The position numbers were made by a program, and so were the translations under genes. The notes under the pieces are model-generated. The model made no database searches and was not told where the DNA came from. It worked only from the letters and a program-made list of their open reading frames with translations. A stretch of 64,000 nucleotides of DNA from an uncultured Phocaeicola sp. (GTDB lineage Bacteria; Bacteroidota; Bacteroidia; Bacteroidales; Bacteroidaceae). Below are positions 1 to 8,163 of the stretch, in pieces (position 1 is the first letter of the stretch; every line of letters begins with the position of its first letter). The stretch covers positions 46,157-110,156 of the forward strand of contig CAPAOL010000004.1 in assembly GCA_948579315.1 (NCBI GenBank), written 5' to 3'.

Positions 1-771
1 TTGGTTTATGATTTCAATTATGTCTTCTATCGGAGTATTGTCAAAGGTCGTGGTCAGATAGTACTCTTTTTGTGGAATTCCGCCGATATGGACCTTATAG
101 ACTTCTTCTAATTCTTTTACTACCTTTTTCAAGGGGGCTTCATTATAAACAAACACGTGGGTCTTCCATGCAAAAGTGTTGGGGTCACTTTGTTTGTTTA
201 TTTGCATTTGTCCTTTTTGGTTAATGAAGGCATACATGCCTTTTGTCAGGATAGCCTCTTTTTGTTCTTTGTTATAAAAACGGACTTTTCCAGACTCTAC
301 GGTTGCCGAAGTCTGATTTGCATTTGCCGTTACTTGGAATTGTGTACCTAGTACTTGTATGTTTGCCAGTTCGGTCTGTACCCTGAAAGGACATTGTTCT
401 TGATGTGTGACTGAAAAATATGCTTTTCCATTTAAAGTGACGTTCCTGTTTTTTTTGCCGTATGCCAAGCGGTCATACTGTAAGGCCGAATTCTCTGCCA
501 GCGTAATATGGCTGTTATCCGGAAGCGTGACTTCTTTGACAGCGTGTGCGGATGAGGCAATGACAATCCAGTCTTGCCTGTCGTATATCCACCACCAACT
601 GAATCCGGCTATCAGGAAAGTGACAGCAGCGATAGTTATCAGTCTATATAATAAGATAGAGTTATTTCTTTGTTTGCCGATACCTAGTTTTTGCCAGGCT
701 TGTGTTGTGTCCAGCCTGTTTTCCCGATAGAACCGGGCTACAAAACGAATATCTTTCTCTTCTTTCTCCAT
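1..771 (-). CDS. FecR family anti-sigma factor (3' end outside the window)
   Basis: This is an inner-membrane anti-sigma factor that relays a signal from a TonB-dependent outer-membrane receptor to its ECF sigma factor. The visible 257 codons start with MEKEEKDIRF, have one membrane segment near residues 42-60 (LITIAAVTFLIAGFSWWWIY), then the FecR core with the typical VKEVTLPDNSHITLAENSAL stretch. The beginning of the C-terminal DUF4974/STN-like part follows. The gene runs off the left edge, so its end is not seen. It lies 69 bp after the sigma gene at 841-1350 in the same direction and forms a sigma/anti-sigma pair with it. The receptor it serves may be the SusC gene upstream or one beyond the window. 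Confidence 0.88.
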   Translation of the reverse strand, partial: MEKEEKDIRFVARFYRENRLDTTQAWQKLGIGKQRNNSILLYRLITIAAVTFLIAGFSWWWIYDRQDWIVIASSAHAVKEVTLPDNSHITLAENSALQYDRLAYGKKNRNVTLNGKAYFSVTHQEQCPFRVQTELANIQVLGTQFQVTANANQTSATVESGKVRFYNKEQKEAILTKGMYAFINQKGQMQINKQSDPNTFAWKTHVFVYNEAPLKKVVKELEEVYKVHIGGIPQKEYYLTTTFDNTPIEDIIEIINQ

Positions 772-840
772 GCGATCTTCTTTCTTTTTATTGTTAAGAC
801 AGGGAAAAGACAAAATCCCCCTATTCGCTTGCCGATTTTT

Positions 841-1350
841 TTATCCGAAGAAAAAAGTATATATTTTAATGGCTGTTTCTCGTAATGTTTTCAGTGCCTT
901 ACTGATTTGATGTTCGACAGTTTTTATAGAAATACCCAGTTCGGTGGCAATTTCCTGATAAGTAAGGCCGTCACGTTTGGAAAGCAGAAAGATCTTTTTC
1001 CGTTCGGTAGGAAGGTGGTCGATGGCTGTCCATAAACGCGCGTCACGTTCTGACCGGATGATGCGTTCTTCTTCTGTTAAATCTTCCAAGTCTGTCAGTT
1101 CGGTTGTTTCACAGTGTGTTTGTCGGTTGGTTATCAGTGTGAGTGAGCGGTTACGTACAGTTTGGTACATATAAGCTTTCAGGTTTTGAATAGATGTGCC
1201 TCCGACAAGCTTCTCCCATACATCAGAGAAGGCTTGTTGGACGATGTCTTCTGCGTCATCCAGATTTTCAGTATAGCGCAGGGCATACATATTCAGCGGA
1301 CGGTAAAGACAGCGAAATTGGTATTCAAATTCCTTGGGTGATAATTGCAT
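841..1350 (-). CDS. RNA polymerase ECF sigma-70 factor (FecI type)
   Basis: This 169-residue protein recruits RNA polymerase to a small regulon, usually a SusC/SusD operon. Region 2 is at residues 9-75 (EDIVQQAFSDVWEKL) and region 4 at about 110-160, with a helix-turn-helix around LTYQEIATELGISIKTVEHQ. The length fits the Bacteroidetes ECF family. A FecR gene follows directly. The pair is downstream of SusC/SusD (3299-6340 and 1596-3299), not upstream as is usual, so its target could be either that pair or a locus left of the window. A good -7 element lies 26 bp before the start codon. Confidence 0.93.
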   Translation of the reverse strand: MQLSPKEFEYQFRCLYRPLNMYALRYTENLDDAEDIVQQAFSDVWEKLVGGTSIQNLKAYMYQTVRNRSLTLITNRQTHCETTELTDLEDLTEEERIIRSERDARLWTAIDHLPTERKKIFLLSKRDGLTYQEIATELGISIKTVEHQISKALKTLRETAIKIYTFFFG

Positions 1351-1375
1351 CCTGTGTTTTATTCTTTTTTGGAAG

Positions 1376-1384
1376 GCAAACTTA
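1376..1384 (-). promoter_or_regulatory. Bacteroides -7 promoter element for the ECF sigma/FecR pair
   Basis: Read on the minus strand this is TAAGTTTGC, an exact match to the TAnnTTTG element. It lies 26 bp before the sigma gene ATG at 1350. I see no clear -33 TTG at the usual distance. Confidence 0.5.
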
Positions 1385-1502
1385 CGGCTTTTCTTTTATT
1401 TGCCAAGCAACAAGAGATGAAAAAGTCTTTAATTTCATTTAGTAATGATAACAATTCGGGTGCGGGAGGTTATTGTATCGGCTTTTCGGAGGTAGTCATA
1501 AA

Positions 1503-1530
1503 ATAGGGCAAACCTCACGGTCTGCCCTAT
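1503..1530 (-). terminator. Hairpin terminator after the first SusC/SusD operon
   Basis: The arms ATAGGGCA and TGCCCTAT pair perfectly. On the minus strand the stem extends to 12 bp with one G-U pair and closes on a GTGA loop, followed by TTTATG. It lies 65 bp past the SusD stop codon and before the sigma gene, so it separates the two transcription units. Confidence 0.7.
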
Positions 1531-1595
1531 CCGAAACTTTAATATGGAATACCTATTGAAACAAAAATCACAGTCTTTACCTTAAAATATTGCCT

Positions 1596-3299
1596 TTAAA
1601 AGTTTCCTTTATCAGCATTATCCCACCAAAGATGTGTACCGCCTTTGTCGCCGGAAATACCGAATTTGCTGGAATTTTCTTCGTCCAGAAGCTTGATTCC
1701 GCCTTCTACTCCCTTAGCGTTGGCATCATAAGCCTGGCTGCTATAAATTACGCGGCGCACACCTTCTTCTGTGTTTACGGCTCCATTACTTTCATTGACG
1801 AATGCAGGGAAGAAGCGTGGATAGCCGGTGCGGCGTTGTTCTGCCCAGCCTTCGGTGGATAGAGGGAATAGGGCGAGCCATTTTTGGGTGATGATTCTTT
1901 CCAGCTTTTCTTCGTTGCTTGCGTTCTCATCCCATTTTACACTTAATTTATTTACAGCCGGAGTGCTTAATTCGGCTTTGATGGGATCTGTATAGTCTAT
2001 TTGGGTGCTTGTTCCGTTGATGTAGGCATCTACTGCTCCTTCCGGATATTCTTTGATTCCGGCATAAGCCCCCCGATAAGCTAATTCATTAGTCATGGAA
2101 ACACGGATTCCATTTTCATATAGGTTCTTTACACTTTCACTGCCAATATCCCATCTTAATTTTGCTTCAGCCAGTAGGAAATAGGCTTCCGCTGCTTTCA
2201 TGATGGGCAGTGGCATGGAATAAGAGGAACCGTTGTTTCCTTGAATCCAACCGGAGAAGTTACCCCAACTGTTTGGTTTGGCAGGCAGGCCACTGGCAAA
2301 ACGGATACCCAGGTATTGACTATTGGCAGCTACTGTGGTAGTACCGGCTTCGTTTTTGATATCTCCGGTATTCAGGGTCATATATAACGGTTGGCGCGGA
2401 TCTTTGGTTCCACTCATAATAGTTACCAGATTGGCATTGAATCCACAATCACCCCAATTGAACATCAGCCACATTTCATTCTCAAGACTTTTATCGATCA
2501 GAATATCCTTGTTGACTGTTGCCAAAGTGTTTTGGGCAGCCTCGGTAGCGATTGCCTTAAGGTTCATTCCGGCGTTGCCGGCTTCGGTTTCCCGTTTGGA
2601 CAGGCGTAACGCCATGCGTAGTTTCATCGTATTGGCTATTTTTACCCATAGGTCTTTGTCGCCGTTGCACCAACAGTCAAAGGATTTCAATTTGGCTATT
2701 TCATCTGCTCCCATGGCACTGATGTCAGTAATGGCTGTACTCAGATCTTCAAGCATGGCTTTATACAGGTCTTTCTGGCTGTCGAACTCGAAATACACTT
2801 CGTTTTCTCCCGATAGGATGGAGCTGTAAGGTATCGGTCCGTAGGCATCTGTGGTCATCAATGTTCCGTAAGCCTGTACGATACGCATCACGCCTGACAG
2901 GCCTCTTTCACCACTGGCGTCACATTGTGCGATGATGCGGCGGGTGTTATTGAAAATATGGAGATAATAGTTTTCGTACATACCACCGCTATGTCCCCGG
3001 TTCTCTCCCATATCACCGTTGGTGAAGTTACCGTTGGGAGTCATAAAATAACCTCCATAAAGGTCAATAGTCAGGTTGGTCCAAAACTGGAACATATTTT
3101 GCTGAGGAGGATAACAGTAGGTCATCGGTTCGGTACATTGTGCGGCAAAAGGAAGGTCTGCCGGATCTACCTGTATGTTACTGGTATTCAATTTCTCGAA
3201 GTCGTCTGTACAGGAAGAAAAGATGTTTCCTGTAGTCATGGGGATTGCCATTAAGAAGGCGTATGTTAATATCTTATTCCGTTTCATAGTTTCAAGCAT
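1596..3299 (-). CDS. SusD/RagB-like outer-membrane lipoprotein (SusD-like_2 type)
   Basis: This is a surface glycan- or nutrient-binding lipoprotein that caps the SusC channel encoded just upstream. It is 567 residues long. The N-terminus has a lipoprotein signal peptide ending in a lipobox at FSSC, followed by TDDFEKLNT. The C-terminal half has the motif SYSMPLPIMKAAEAYFLLAE and, near the end, WLALFPLSTEGWAEQRRTGY, which are typical of the SusD-like_2 branch and differ from classical SusD. The ATG at 3299 overlaps the SusC stop codon by one base (TAATG), which favours translational coupling. A second in-frame ATG at 3287 would give a shorter signal peptide. No enzyme genes accompany this pair, so the ligand cannot be inferred. 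Confidence 0.92.
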   Translation of the reverse strand: MLETMKRNKILTYAFLMAIPMTTGNIFSSCTDDFEKLNTSNIQVDPADLPFAAQCTEPMTYCYPPQQNMFQFWTNLTIDLYGGYFMTPNGNFTNGDMGENRGHSGGMYENYYLHIFNNTRRIIAQCDASGERGLSGVMRIVQAYGTLMTTDAYGPIPYSSILSGENEVYFEFDSQKDLYKAMLEDLSTAITDISAMGADEIAKLKSFDCWCNGDKDLWVKIANTMKLRMALRLSKRETEAGNAGMNLKAIATEAAQNTLATVNKDILIDKSLENEMWLMFNWGDCGFNANLVTIMSGTKDPRQPLYMTLNTGDIKNEAGTTTVAANSQYLGIRFASGLPAKPNSWGNFSGWIQGNNGSSYSMPLPIMKAAEAYFLLAEAKLRWDIGSESVKNLYENGIRVSMTNELAYRGAYAGIKEYPEGAVDAYINGTSTQIDYTDPIKAELSTPAVNKLSVKWDENASNEEKLERIITQKWLALFPLSTEGWAEQRRTGYPRFFPAFVNESNGAVNTEEGVRRVIYSSQAYDANAKGVEGGIKLLDEENSSKFGISGDKGGTHLWWDNADKGNF

Positions 3300-6200
3300 T
3301 AGAAGTTAAGTTTTAAATTAAGACCAAAGCTGCGTGAGGTAGGCAGTGCAAACATATCTACACCTTGTATTCCATTACCTGTACCTGCCGATACATCCGG
3401 ATCCATCGGGGCGTCTTTATGGAAGAAAAACAGGTTGCGGCCGATGATGGCTGCTGTCAGGTTCTTGCCTGCACCCAGCAAGTTACGGAAGGTATAACCG
3501 AAAGTCACTTCACGAAGACGTATATTGGTAGCATCATAAACATAGTTTTCCACAGCGTATGGACTGTTGAAGTTGTTGTTACCGGTGGTACGATAGTACT
3601 TGTCGGCATCAAATTTTACTCCGTCCACTGTAATACCGCCGGCATCACGGGCTTCACCTGAACGTTTCGATACGCCCCATCCGTCCAAGGCGGCTTCGGT
3701 CATACTAATCACTTTTCCACCGAATTTAGCATCAATTAGGAACGATAGTGAGAAGTCTTTGTAGCGGAATGTGTTTGTCCATCCCATATTTACTTTGGCA
3801 TTCATATTGCCTGCGTATTCCAGTTCGTCCATAGAATCACCACTTACGATAGGCTCTCCTTTTTCGTTTTGCAAGGGTTTGCCGTTTTCATCACGCATCA
3901 GATGACGTACATACAGATCTCCGTAGTGGCCGCCTTCTTTCAATATAACTTTTGCACCTCCGAAATCGGTCAATGTCAGTCCGTTGGGAAGGTCATCTAC
4001 CAATTCTTTGATTTTATTATCATTATAAGAGAAGTTCAGGTTGGTACTCCAGCTGAAGTTGTCAGTGAACTGCTCGTACCATCCGATATTGAATTCAAAG
4101 CCTTTGTTTTCTACATTACCGGCGTTTACATAACGGTTTCTCAAGCCTGATTCGTAAGGAGCCGCAACGGAGAAGAACTGATTTTTAGTGTTGGTTTTAT
4201 AATAAGTCAGGTTGATATTCAGTCGGTTCTGTAAGAATGTACCGTCAAAACCAATTTCTAAAGAATGGGTTTTTTCCGGCTTCAATGTTCTGAATGGAGC
4301 TTTGTCGGGGGGAGTGATGGCACCTTGAGAACCTAGAGAATAGAGCAGATTACTCATGAATACAGGTACGTCATTACCTACGATAGAATAGCTTGCACGG
4401 AATTTGAACAAATCAATGTTCTTACCCATATCTACAAATTTGTTCAGCAGGACACTACCTCCAAAAGAGGGATAAAAGAATGAACAGCTTTCTGTGAAAG
4501 CCAATGCCGAAGACCAGTCATTACGTGCTGATATATCAAGGAATATGCCTTCACGGTAACCGAGTTGTGCGGTGGCGAATACTGAGTTCAGCCGTTTTTG
4601 GGTCATCCAGTTGTCATCTTTGCCTACGGTGGACATATTGCCATAATAGTTGTTCGGAGTAAAGATGTTCGGATAAAAAATGTTTCCGGAACCGGGCTGT
4701 GAGAACTGGGAACCCTCGCCCCATAGGTCTACATGAGAGGTTTTGGTTTTTGTAAAACTGGAACCTGCGGTAGCGGATAGAGAAAAATCATTGAATGTAT
4801 GGTTGTAGCTTACTAAAACATCGCCATAAAGTTGGTCGCTGAAATAGCGGTTGTCTTTCATGCGTCCCATCGGATAAAGGTTTCCTACGCTGGATGCGTA
4901 AGCATTGTGTACCCAGTGTTCTTCTCCTCTTTCGTAACGCATACGTCCTTGGATATTCAGATCCGGAGTAATGTTCCATTTGATGCTTCCGCCGAATTCA
5001 TAGCGGTTACGGTCGGTGATAGGGGTCTGTCTGTTCAACATCCAATATGGATTACCGAATTGCTGTTGTTGTGTATTTGTCCAGTTTTGGACATAGCAGC
5101 CTCTTGCGGGATCATATACCTCGAAGTTCTCTTTATAGCCATTCCAGTCTTCTCCTCTAGGGAAGAGATAAACACCGGTCAGCGGATTCCATAAGTAACC
5201 GGCAGCTGCCTGATTGGTGATGTGCTGGTTGGTAAACTTGGCCGTGAAATCAATATGAATGTCTTTCAGAATATTGAAACCTACTTTTGAATTCAAATTG
5301 TGGCTTCGGTAGTCATTCTGGGGAGTGATGCCTTGTGAATAGACATTGGCATAGGAAAAATAAGATTGGATATTTTCATTGCCTCCGCTTAAGGAGATGG
5401 AGTTATTCGTTGTAAATCCGGTACGGAAGAATTTTTTTGCATAGTTTGGAGCTTTGCTGCTTAGTTTCTCACCCCAGCTGAAAGTACCGTTGTCGCTCAT
5501 TCCATAAGTAGTCTGGAATTCGGGTAGCACCATTGGGCTCTCCATCGTGGTGTTGCTGGATACATTAACGGAAACTTTACCCGACTGTGCTGATTTGGTG
5601 GTAATCATAATGGCGCCATTGGCTGCTACCGCACCATAAAGCGCTGCTGCCGATGCACCTTTCAGCAAAGTGATTTGGGCGATGTCGTCCGGATTGATTG
5701 TAGACATGGCGTCACCACCGTCTCGCTGGCCTCCGTAGTTGCTGTCTACTTGTGAGTTGGTGATATTCATCATGACAGGAACTCCGTCTACTACTACTAA
5801 CGGTTGGTTGTTACCGCTGATGGACTTATTGCCACGGAACAGAATCTTGGAAGAACCGCCGGCTCCGGTTGAGTTCGGTGTGATCATCATACCGGCACTT
5901 TTACCTTGCAGGGAGTTAATCATATTGACGCTCTTGATGTCATTAACGTCTTTACCTCCTACTGTTTGCGCAGAATAGGTCAGTGTTTCGGATTGGCGTT
6001 TAATACCCATTGCCGTTACTACGACTTCACCCAGTGTTTCTGTATCCGATGCCATTTTTACGTTGATTACTGTACGTCCGTTTACAGGTTCCTCTATGGT
6101 TTTCATACTTAAATAGGAGAATACCAGAATGTCTTTGTCACCGGCTTGCAGGGTATACTTTCCGTCGAGGTCGGTCACTGTTCCGATAGTTGTACCTTTA

Positions 6201-6340
6201 ATTAATACGTTTGCGCCGATCAGAGGTTCGTTAGCGTCTTTATCTATTACAGTACCGCTGACTGTATGCGTTTGTGCATACAATGCTGTTACAAACACTC
6301 CCAATAGGAATGTCAGGAAAAAAGTAAAAATTCGTCTCAT
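3299..6340 (-). CDS. SusC/RagA TonB-dependent outer-membrane transporter
   Basis: This 1,013-residue protein is the outer-membrane channel that imports the ligand held by the downstream SusD partner, driven by TonB. A signal peptide ends at LYAQ. A carboxypeptidase-regulatory-like domain occupies about residues 24-100 (HTVSGTVIDKDANEPLIGAN). The plug domain contains QPLVVVDGVP and ITLLKGASAAALYGAVAANG, and the beta barrel fills the remainder, ending in an aromatic residue (NLKLNF) as expected. I see no STN signalling domain at the N-terminus. That absence argues against a direct sigma/FecR transduction role and leaves its regulation uncertain. Confidence 0.95.
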   Translation of the reverse strand: MRRIFTFFLTFLLGVFVTALYAQTHTVSGTVIDKDANEPLIGANVLIKGTTIGTVTDLDGKYTLQAGDKDILVFSYLSMKTIEEPVNGRTVINVKMASDTETLGEVVVTAMGIKRQSETLTYSAQTVGGKDVNDIKSVNMINSLQGKSAGMMITPNSTGAGGSSKILFRGNKSISGNNQPLVVVDGVPVMMNITNSQVDSNYGGQRDGGDAMSTINPDDIAQITLLKGASAAALYGAVAANGAIMITTKSAQSGKVSVNVSSNTTMESPMVLPEFQTTYGMSDNGTFSWGEKLSSKAPNYAKKFFRTGFTTNNSISLSGGNENIQSYFSYANVYSQGITPQNDYRSHNLNSKVGFNILKDIHIDFTAKFTNQHITNQAAAGYLWNPLTGVYLFPRGEDWNGYKENFEVYDPARGCYVQNWTNTQQQQFGNPYWMLNRQTPITDRNRYEFGGSIKWNITPDLNIQGRMRYERGEEHWVHNAYASSVGNLYPMGRMKDNRYFSDQLYGDVLVSYNHTFNDFSLSATAGSSFTKTKTSHVDLWGEGSQFSQPGSGNIFYPNIFTPNNYYGNMSTVGKDDNWMTQKRLNSVFATAQLGYREGIFLDISARNDWSSALAFTESCSFFYPSFGGSVLLNKFVDMGKNIDLFKFRASYSIVGNDVPVFMSNLLYSLGSQGAITPPDKAPFRTLKPEKTHSLEIGFDGTFLQNRLNINLTYYKTNTKNQFFSVAAPYESGLRNRYVNAGNVENKGFEFNIGWYEQFTDNFSWSTNLNFSYNDNKIKELVDDLPNGLTLTDFGGAKVILKEGGHYGDLYVRHLMRDENGKPLQNEKGEPIVSGDSMDELEYAGNMNAKVNMGWTNTFRYKDFSLSFLIDAKFGGKVISMTEAALDGWGVSKRSGEARDAGGITVDGVKFDADKYYRTTGNNNFNSPYAVENYVYDATNIRLREVTFGYTFRNLLGAGKNLTAAIIGRNLFFFHKDAPMDPDVSAGTGNGIQGVDMFALPTSRSFGLNLKLNF

Positions 6341-6660
6341 AAGGTTAGATTTTGAGGTTCGTTCTTAATTAGATTTTTGTTTTCAGATTAAATAATAGGT
6401 TTGTTGATAATTGGGCATGTTTACCCAATGGGTTTGATTTGATAGTTTTTCGCATAGGCATTCAGTTTAAGGTTAACTTATCAAGGTTTATTTATTAAGG
6501 TTTCTGTTAATCTCTCTTTAAGTCGGTCAACATTATTAATACAAATATCATAACCGGGTTACTAAACAAAAACTTATATTTTTTGTATTTTATCTCATTC
6601 TTGTTTTCTTATTTTGAAATAAATACTTATGTTTGTGTAACCTTAAATTAAAAATGACCT
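6341..6660. other. 320-bp divergent intergenic region between SusC and an ECF sigma gene
   Basis: The region is A+T rich and has no credible ORF. It should hold promoters in both directions. It contains a short palindrome, ATTGGG at 6410-6415 paired with CCCAAT at 6424-6429, which could be an operator, and a plus-strand -7 element at 6628-6635. I see no clear -7 element for the SusC direction, as might be expected if an ECF sigma factor transcribes it. Confidence 0.5.
6628..6635 (+). promoter_or_regulatory. -7 promoter element for the second ECF sigma gene
   Basis: TATGTTTG matches TAnnTTTG exactly and lies 25 bp before the ATG at 6661. A TTG at the ideal -33 distance is not evident. Confidence 0.45.
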
Positions 6661-7206
6661 ATGAACCTTAATGATAACCGCTTAATTATTAAAACCTTGA
6701 AGTCGGGAGATCAAAAAGTATTTTCCCTGGTTTATGCTTCTTATTACAAGCCGCTATGTTTGTTTTGTTCCTCGTATGTTTCTCTTGAAGAGGCTGAAGA
6801 GATAGTGCAGGATTTGATGATGTATGTGTGGGAAAAACGTGAGTTGCTGGTAGAGGACTTGTCGCTGAAATCTTTCTTATTTACCAGTGTCAGGAACAGG
6901 GCATTGAATTCAATCACCCGTTCCCATATTACCCGTCAGGTATATGAAGAATATCAGAGCCAACAGTTGAAATCTCTGCCGGCATTGGATTCTTGTTATG
7001 GCACGGAGTTGTTTAATACCTATATGGAAGCCCTTCATTCTCTTCCTAAAGAACTGCAAAGAGTATATGTTATGAGTCGGTATAAACAACTGACCCATAA
7101 AGAAATTGCTGACAAGCTGGAGGTGTCGGTGCAGACTGTCAATTATCGGATAGGCAAAGCTCTTCAGTTTTTTCGTATTAGATTGAAAGATTTTTGCCTA
7201 GAATAG
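6661..7206 (+). CDS. RNA polymerase ECF sigma-70 factor without an adjacent anti-sigma gene
   Basis: This 181-residue protein has sigma region 2 at about residues 12-80 (EEAEEIVQDLMMYVWEKREL) and region 4 at about 125-175 (LTHKEIADKLEVSVQTVNYR). It is divergent from the SusC gene at 6340, a position that suits a regulator of that operon. No FecR gene follows; instead the gene overlaps purN tail to tail by 29 bp. It may work without an anti-sigma factor, or be controlled by one encoded elsewhere, such as the FecR at 1-771. Confidence 0.9.
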   Translation: MNLNDNRLIIKTLKSGDQKVFSLVYASYYKPLCLFCSSYVSLEEAEEIVQDLMMYVWEKRELLVEDLSLKSFLFTSVRNRALNSITRSHITRQVYEEYQSQQLKSLPALDSCYGTELFNTYMEALHSLPKELQRVYVMSRYKQLTHKEIADKLEVSVQTVNYRIGKALQFFRIRLKDFCLE

Positions 7207-7756
7207 TCGCTTCAATCACCCGAGGGAAATATTCGTATTCCAACTGGTGCACCCGTATTGCCAATGTATCTGGCGTGTCAGTGGGCAATACCGGACAGGT
7301 GGCTTGGAAAATGGTATTTCCTTCATCATATCGTTCATTTATATAATGGATGGTGATGCCGCTTTCCTTTTCATGGGAAGCTATGACAGCTTGGTGCACG
7401 CGGGAACCGTACATACCTTTACCACCGAACTTGGGAAGGAGGGCCGGATGAATATTTACTATTTTATTCGGATAATCATGCAAAATGGCATCAGGTACTT
7501 TCAAGAGGAAGCCTGCCAGTACAATAAAGTCAATATGATATTGGTGCAGTATTTCCAGTGCTTTCCCGTCGGCAAAGTCTTGGGCTGTGAGGATAAGTGA
7601 CGGAACACTCAGTCTTTCAGCTCGCTTGAGTACACCGGCCTGTGCTTTGTTGACGATAACCAATGCTACTTCAGCTGTTCTTTTCTCTAAAAAATACCGA
7701 ATAATTCTTTCAGCATTCGTGCCTTCTCCTGAAGCTAAAATTGCGATTTTCTTCAT
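7178..7756 (-). CDS. purN: Phosphoribosylglycinamide formyltransferase
   Basis: PurN transfers a formyl group from 10-formyltetrahydrofolate to GAR in purine synthesis, in the cytoplasm. The 192-residue protein has the N-terminal KIAILASGEGTNAERII, equivalent to the phosphate-binding loop. It also has NIHPALLPKFGGKGMYG, with the catalytic Asn and His, and YDEGNTIFQA, with the catalytic Asp. I choose the ATG at 7756 (MKKIAILAS), because the ATG at 7780 adds eight residues (MCTKIENI) not expected in the family. The 3' end overlaps the convergent ECF sigma gene by 29 bp. Confidence 0.93.
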   Translation of the reverse strand: MKKIAILASGEGTNAERIIRYFLEKRTAEVALVIVNKAQAGVLKRAERLSVPSLILTAQDFADGKALEILHQYHIDFIVLAGFLLKVPDAILHDYPNKIVNIHPALLPKFGGKGMYGSRVHQAVIASHEKESGITIHYINERYDEGNTIFQATCPVLPTDTPDTLAIRVHQLEYEYFPRVIEATILGKNLSI

Positions 7757-7825
7757 GATGTTCTCTATTTTGGTGCACATAAAACAAAAAAATGTGCAAA
7801 ATTCTGCATTTATTTGCCTGAATAT

Positions 7826-7857
7826 TTGCTCAGCCCAAGAAATATTTATTCCTTTGC
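7826..7857 (+). promoter_or_regulatory. Promoter of the acpP-fabF-rnc operon
   Basis: A TTG at 7826-7828 is followed 20 bp later by TTCCTTTGC at 7849-7857, close to the Bacteroides -33/-7 pair. The -7 element departs from consensus in one base (TT for TA). It is about 50 bp before the acpP ATG, in the gap divergent from purN. Confidence 0.5.
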
Positions 7858-7908
7858 AACCGCAAAGAAAATAAAATAATTCAATTTATTAACTAAAAAA
7901 TTAAAGTT

Positions 7909-8145
7909 ATGTCTGAAATTGCATCAAGAGTAAAAGCTATTATCGTTGATAAATTAGGTGTAGAAGAATCAGAAGTTACAACAGAAGCAAGCTTCACTAA
8001 CGATCTGGGCGCAGATTCACTGGATACTGTAGAACTGATTATGGAATTCGAAAAAGAATTCGGTATTTCTATTCCTGATGATCAAGCTGAGAAAATTGGT
8101 ACAGTAGGTGACGCCGTTTCTTATATCGAAGCTAACGCTAAGTAA
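7909..8145 (+). CDS. acpP: Acyl carrier protein of fatty acid synthesis
   Basis: This 78-residue acidic protein carries acyl chains on a 4'-phosphopantetheine arm during fatty acid synthesis. The attachment site is Ser37 in the motif GADSLDTVELIMEFE, the standard form of housekeeping AcpP. It starts an operon with fabF (18 bp downstream) and rnc, a common arrangement in Bacteroidetes. It is clearly distinct from the two ACPs of the aryl polyene cluster at 53594 and 58414. Confidence 0.97.
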   Translation: MSEIASRVKAIIVDKLGVEESEVTTEASFTNDLGADSLDTVELIMEFEKEFGISIPDDQAEKIGTVGDAVSYIEANAK

Positions 8146-8163
8146 TTATCCTTATTTTATAAT

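Noticed and set aside
7757..7780. Upstream ATG of purN
   Set aside because: It adds eight residues ahead of the conserved KIAILASG start without family support.
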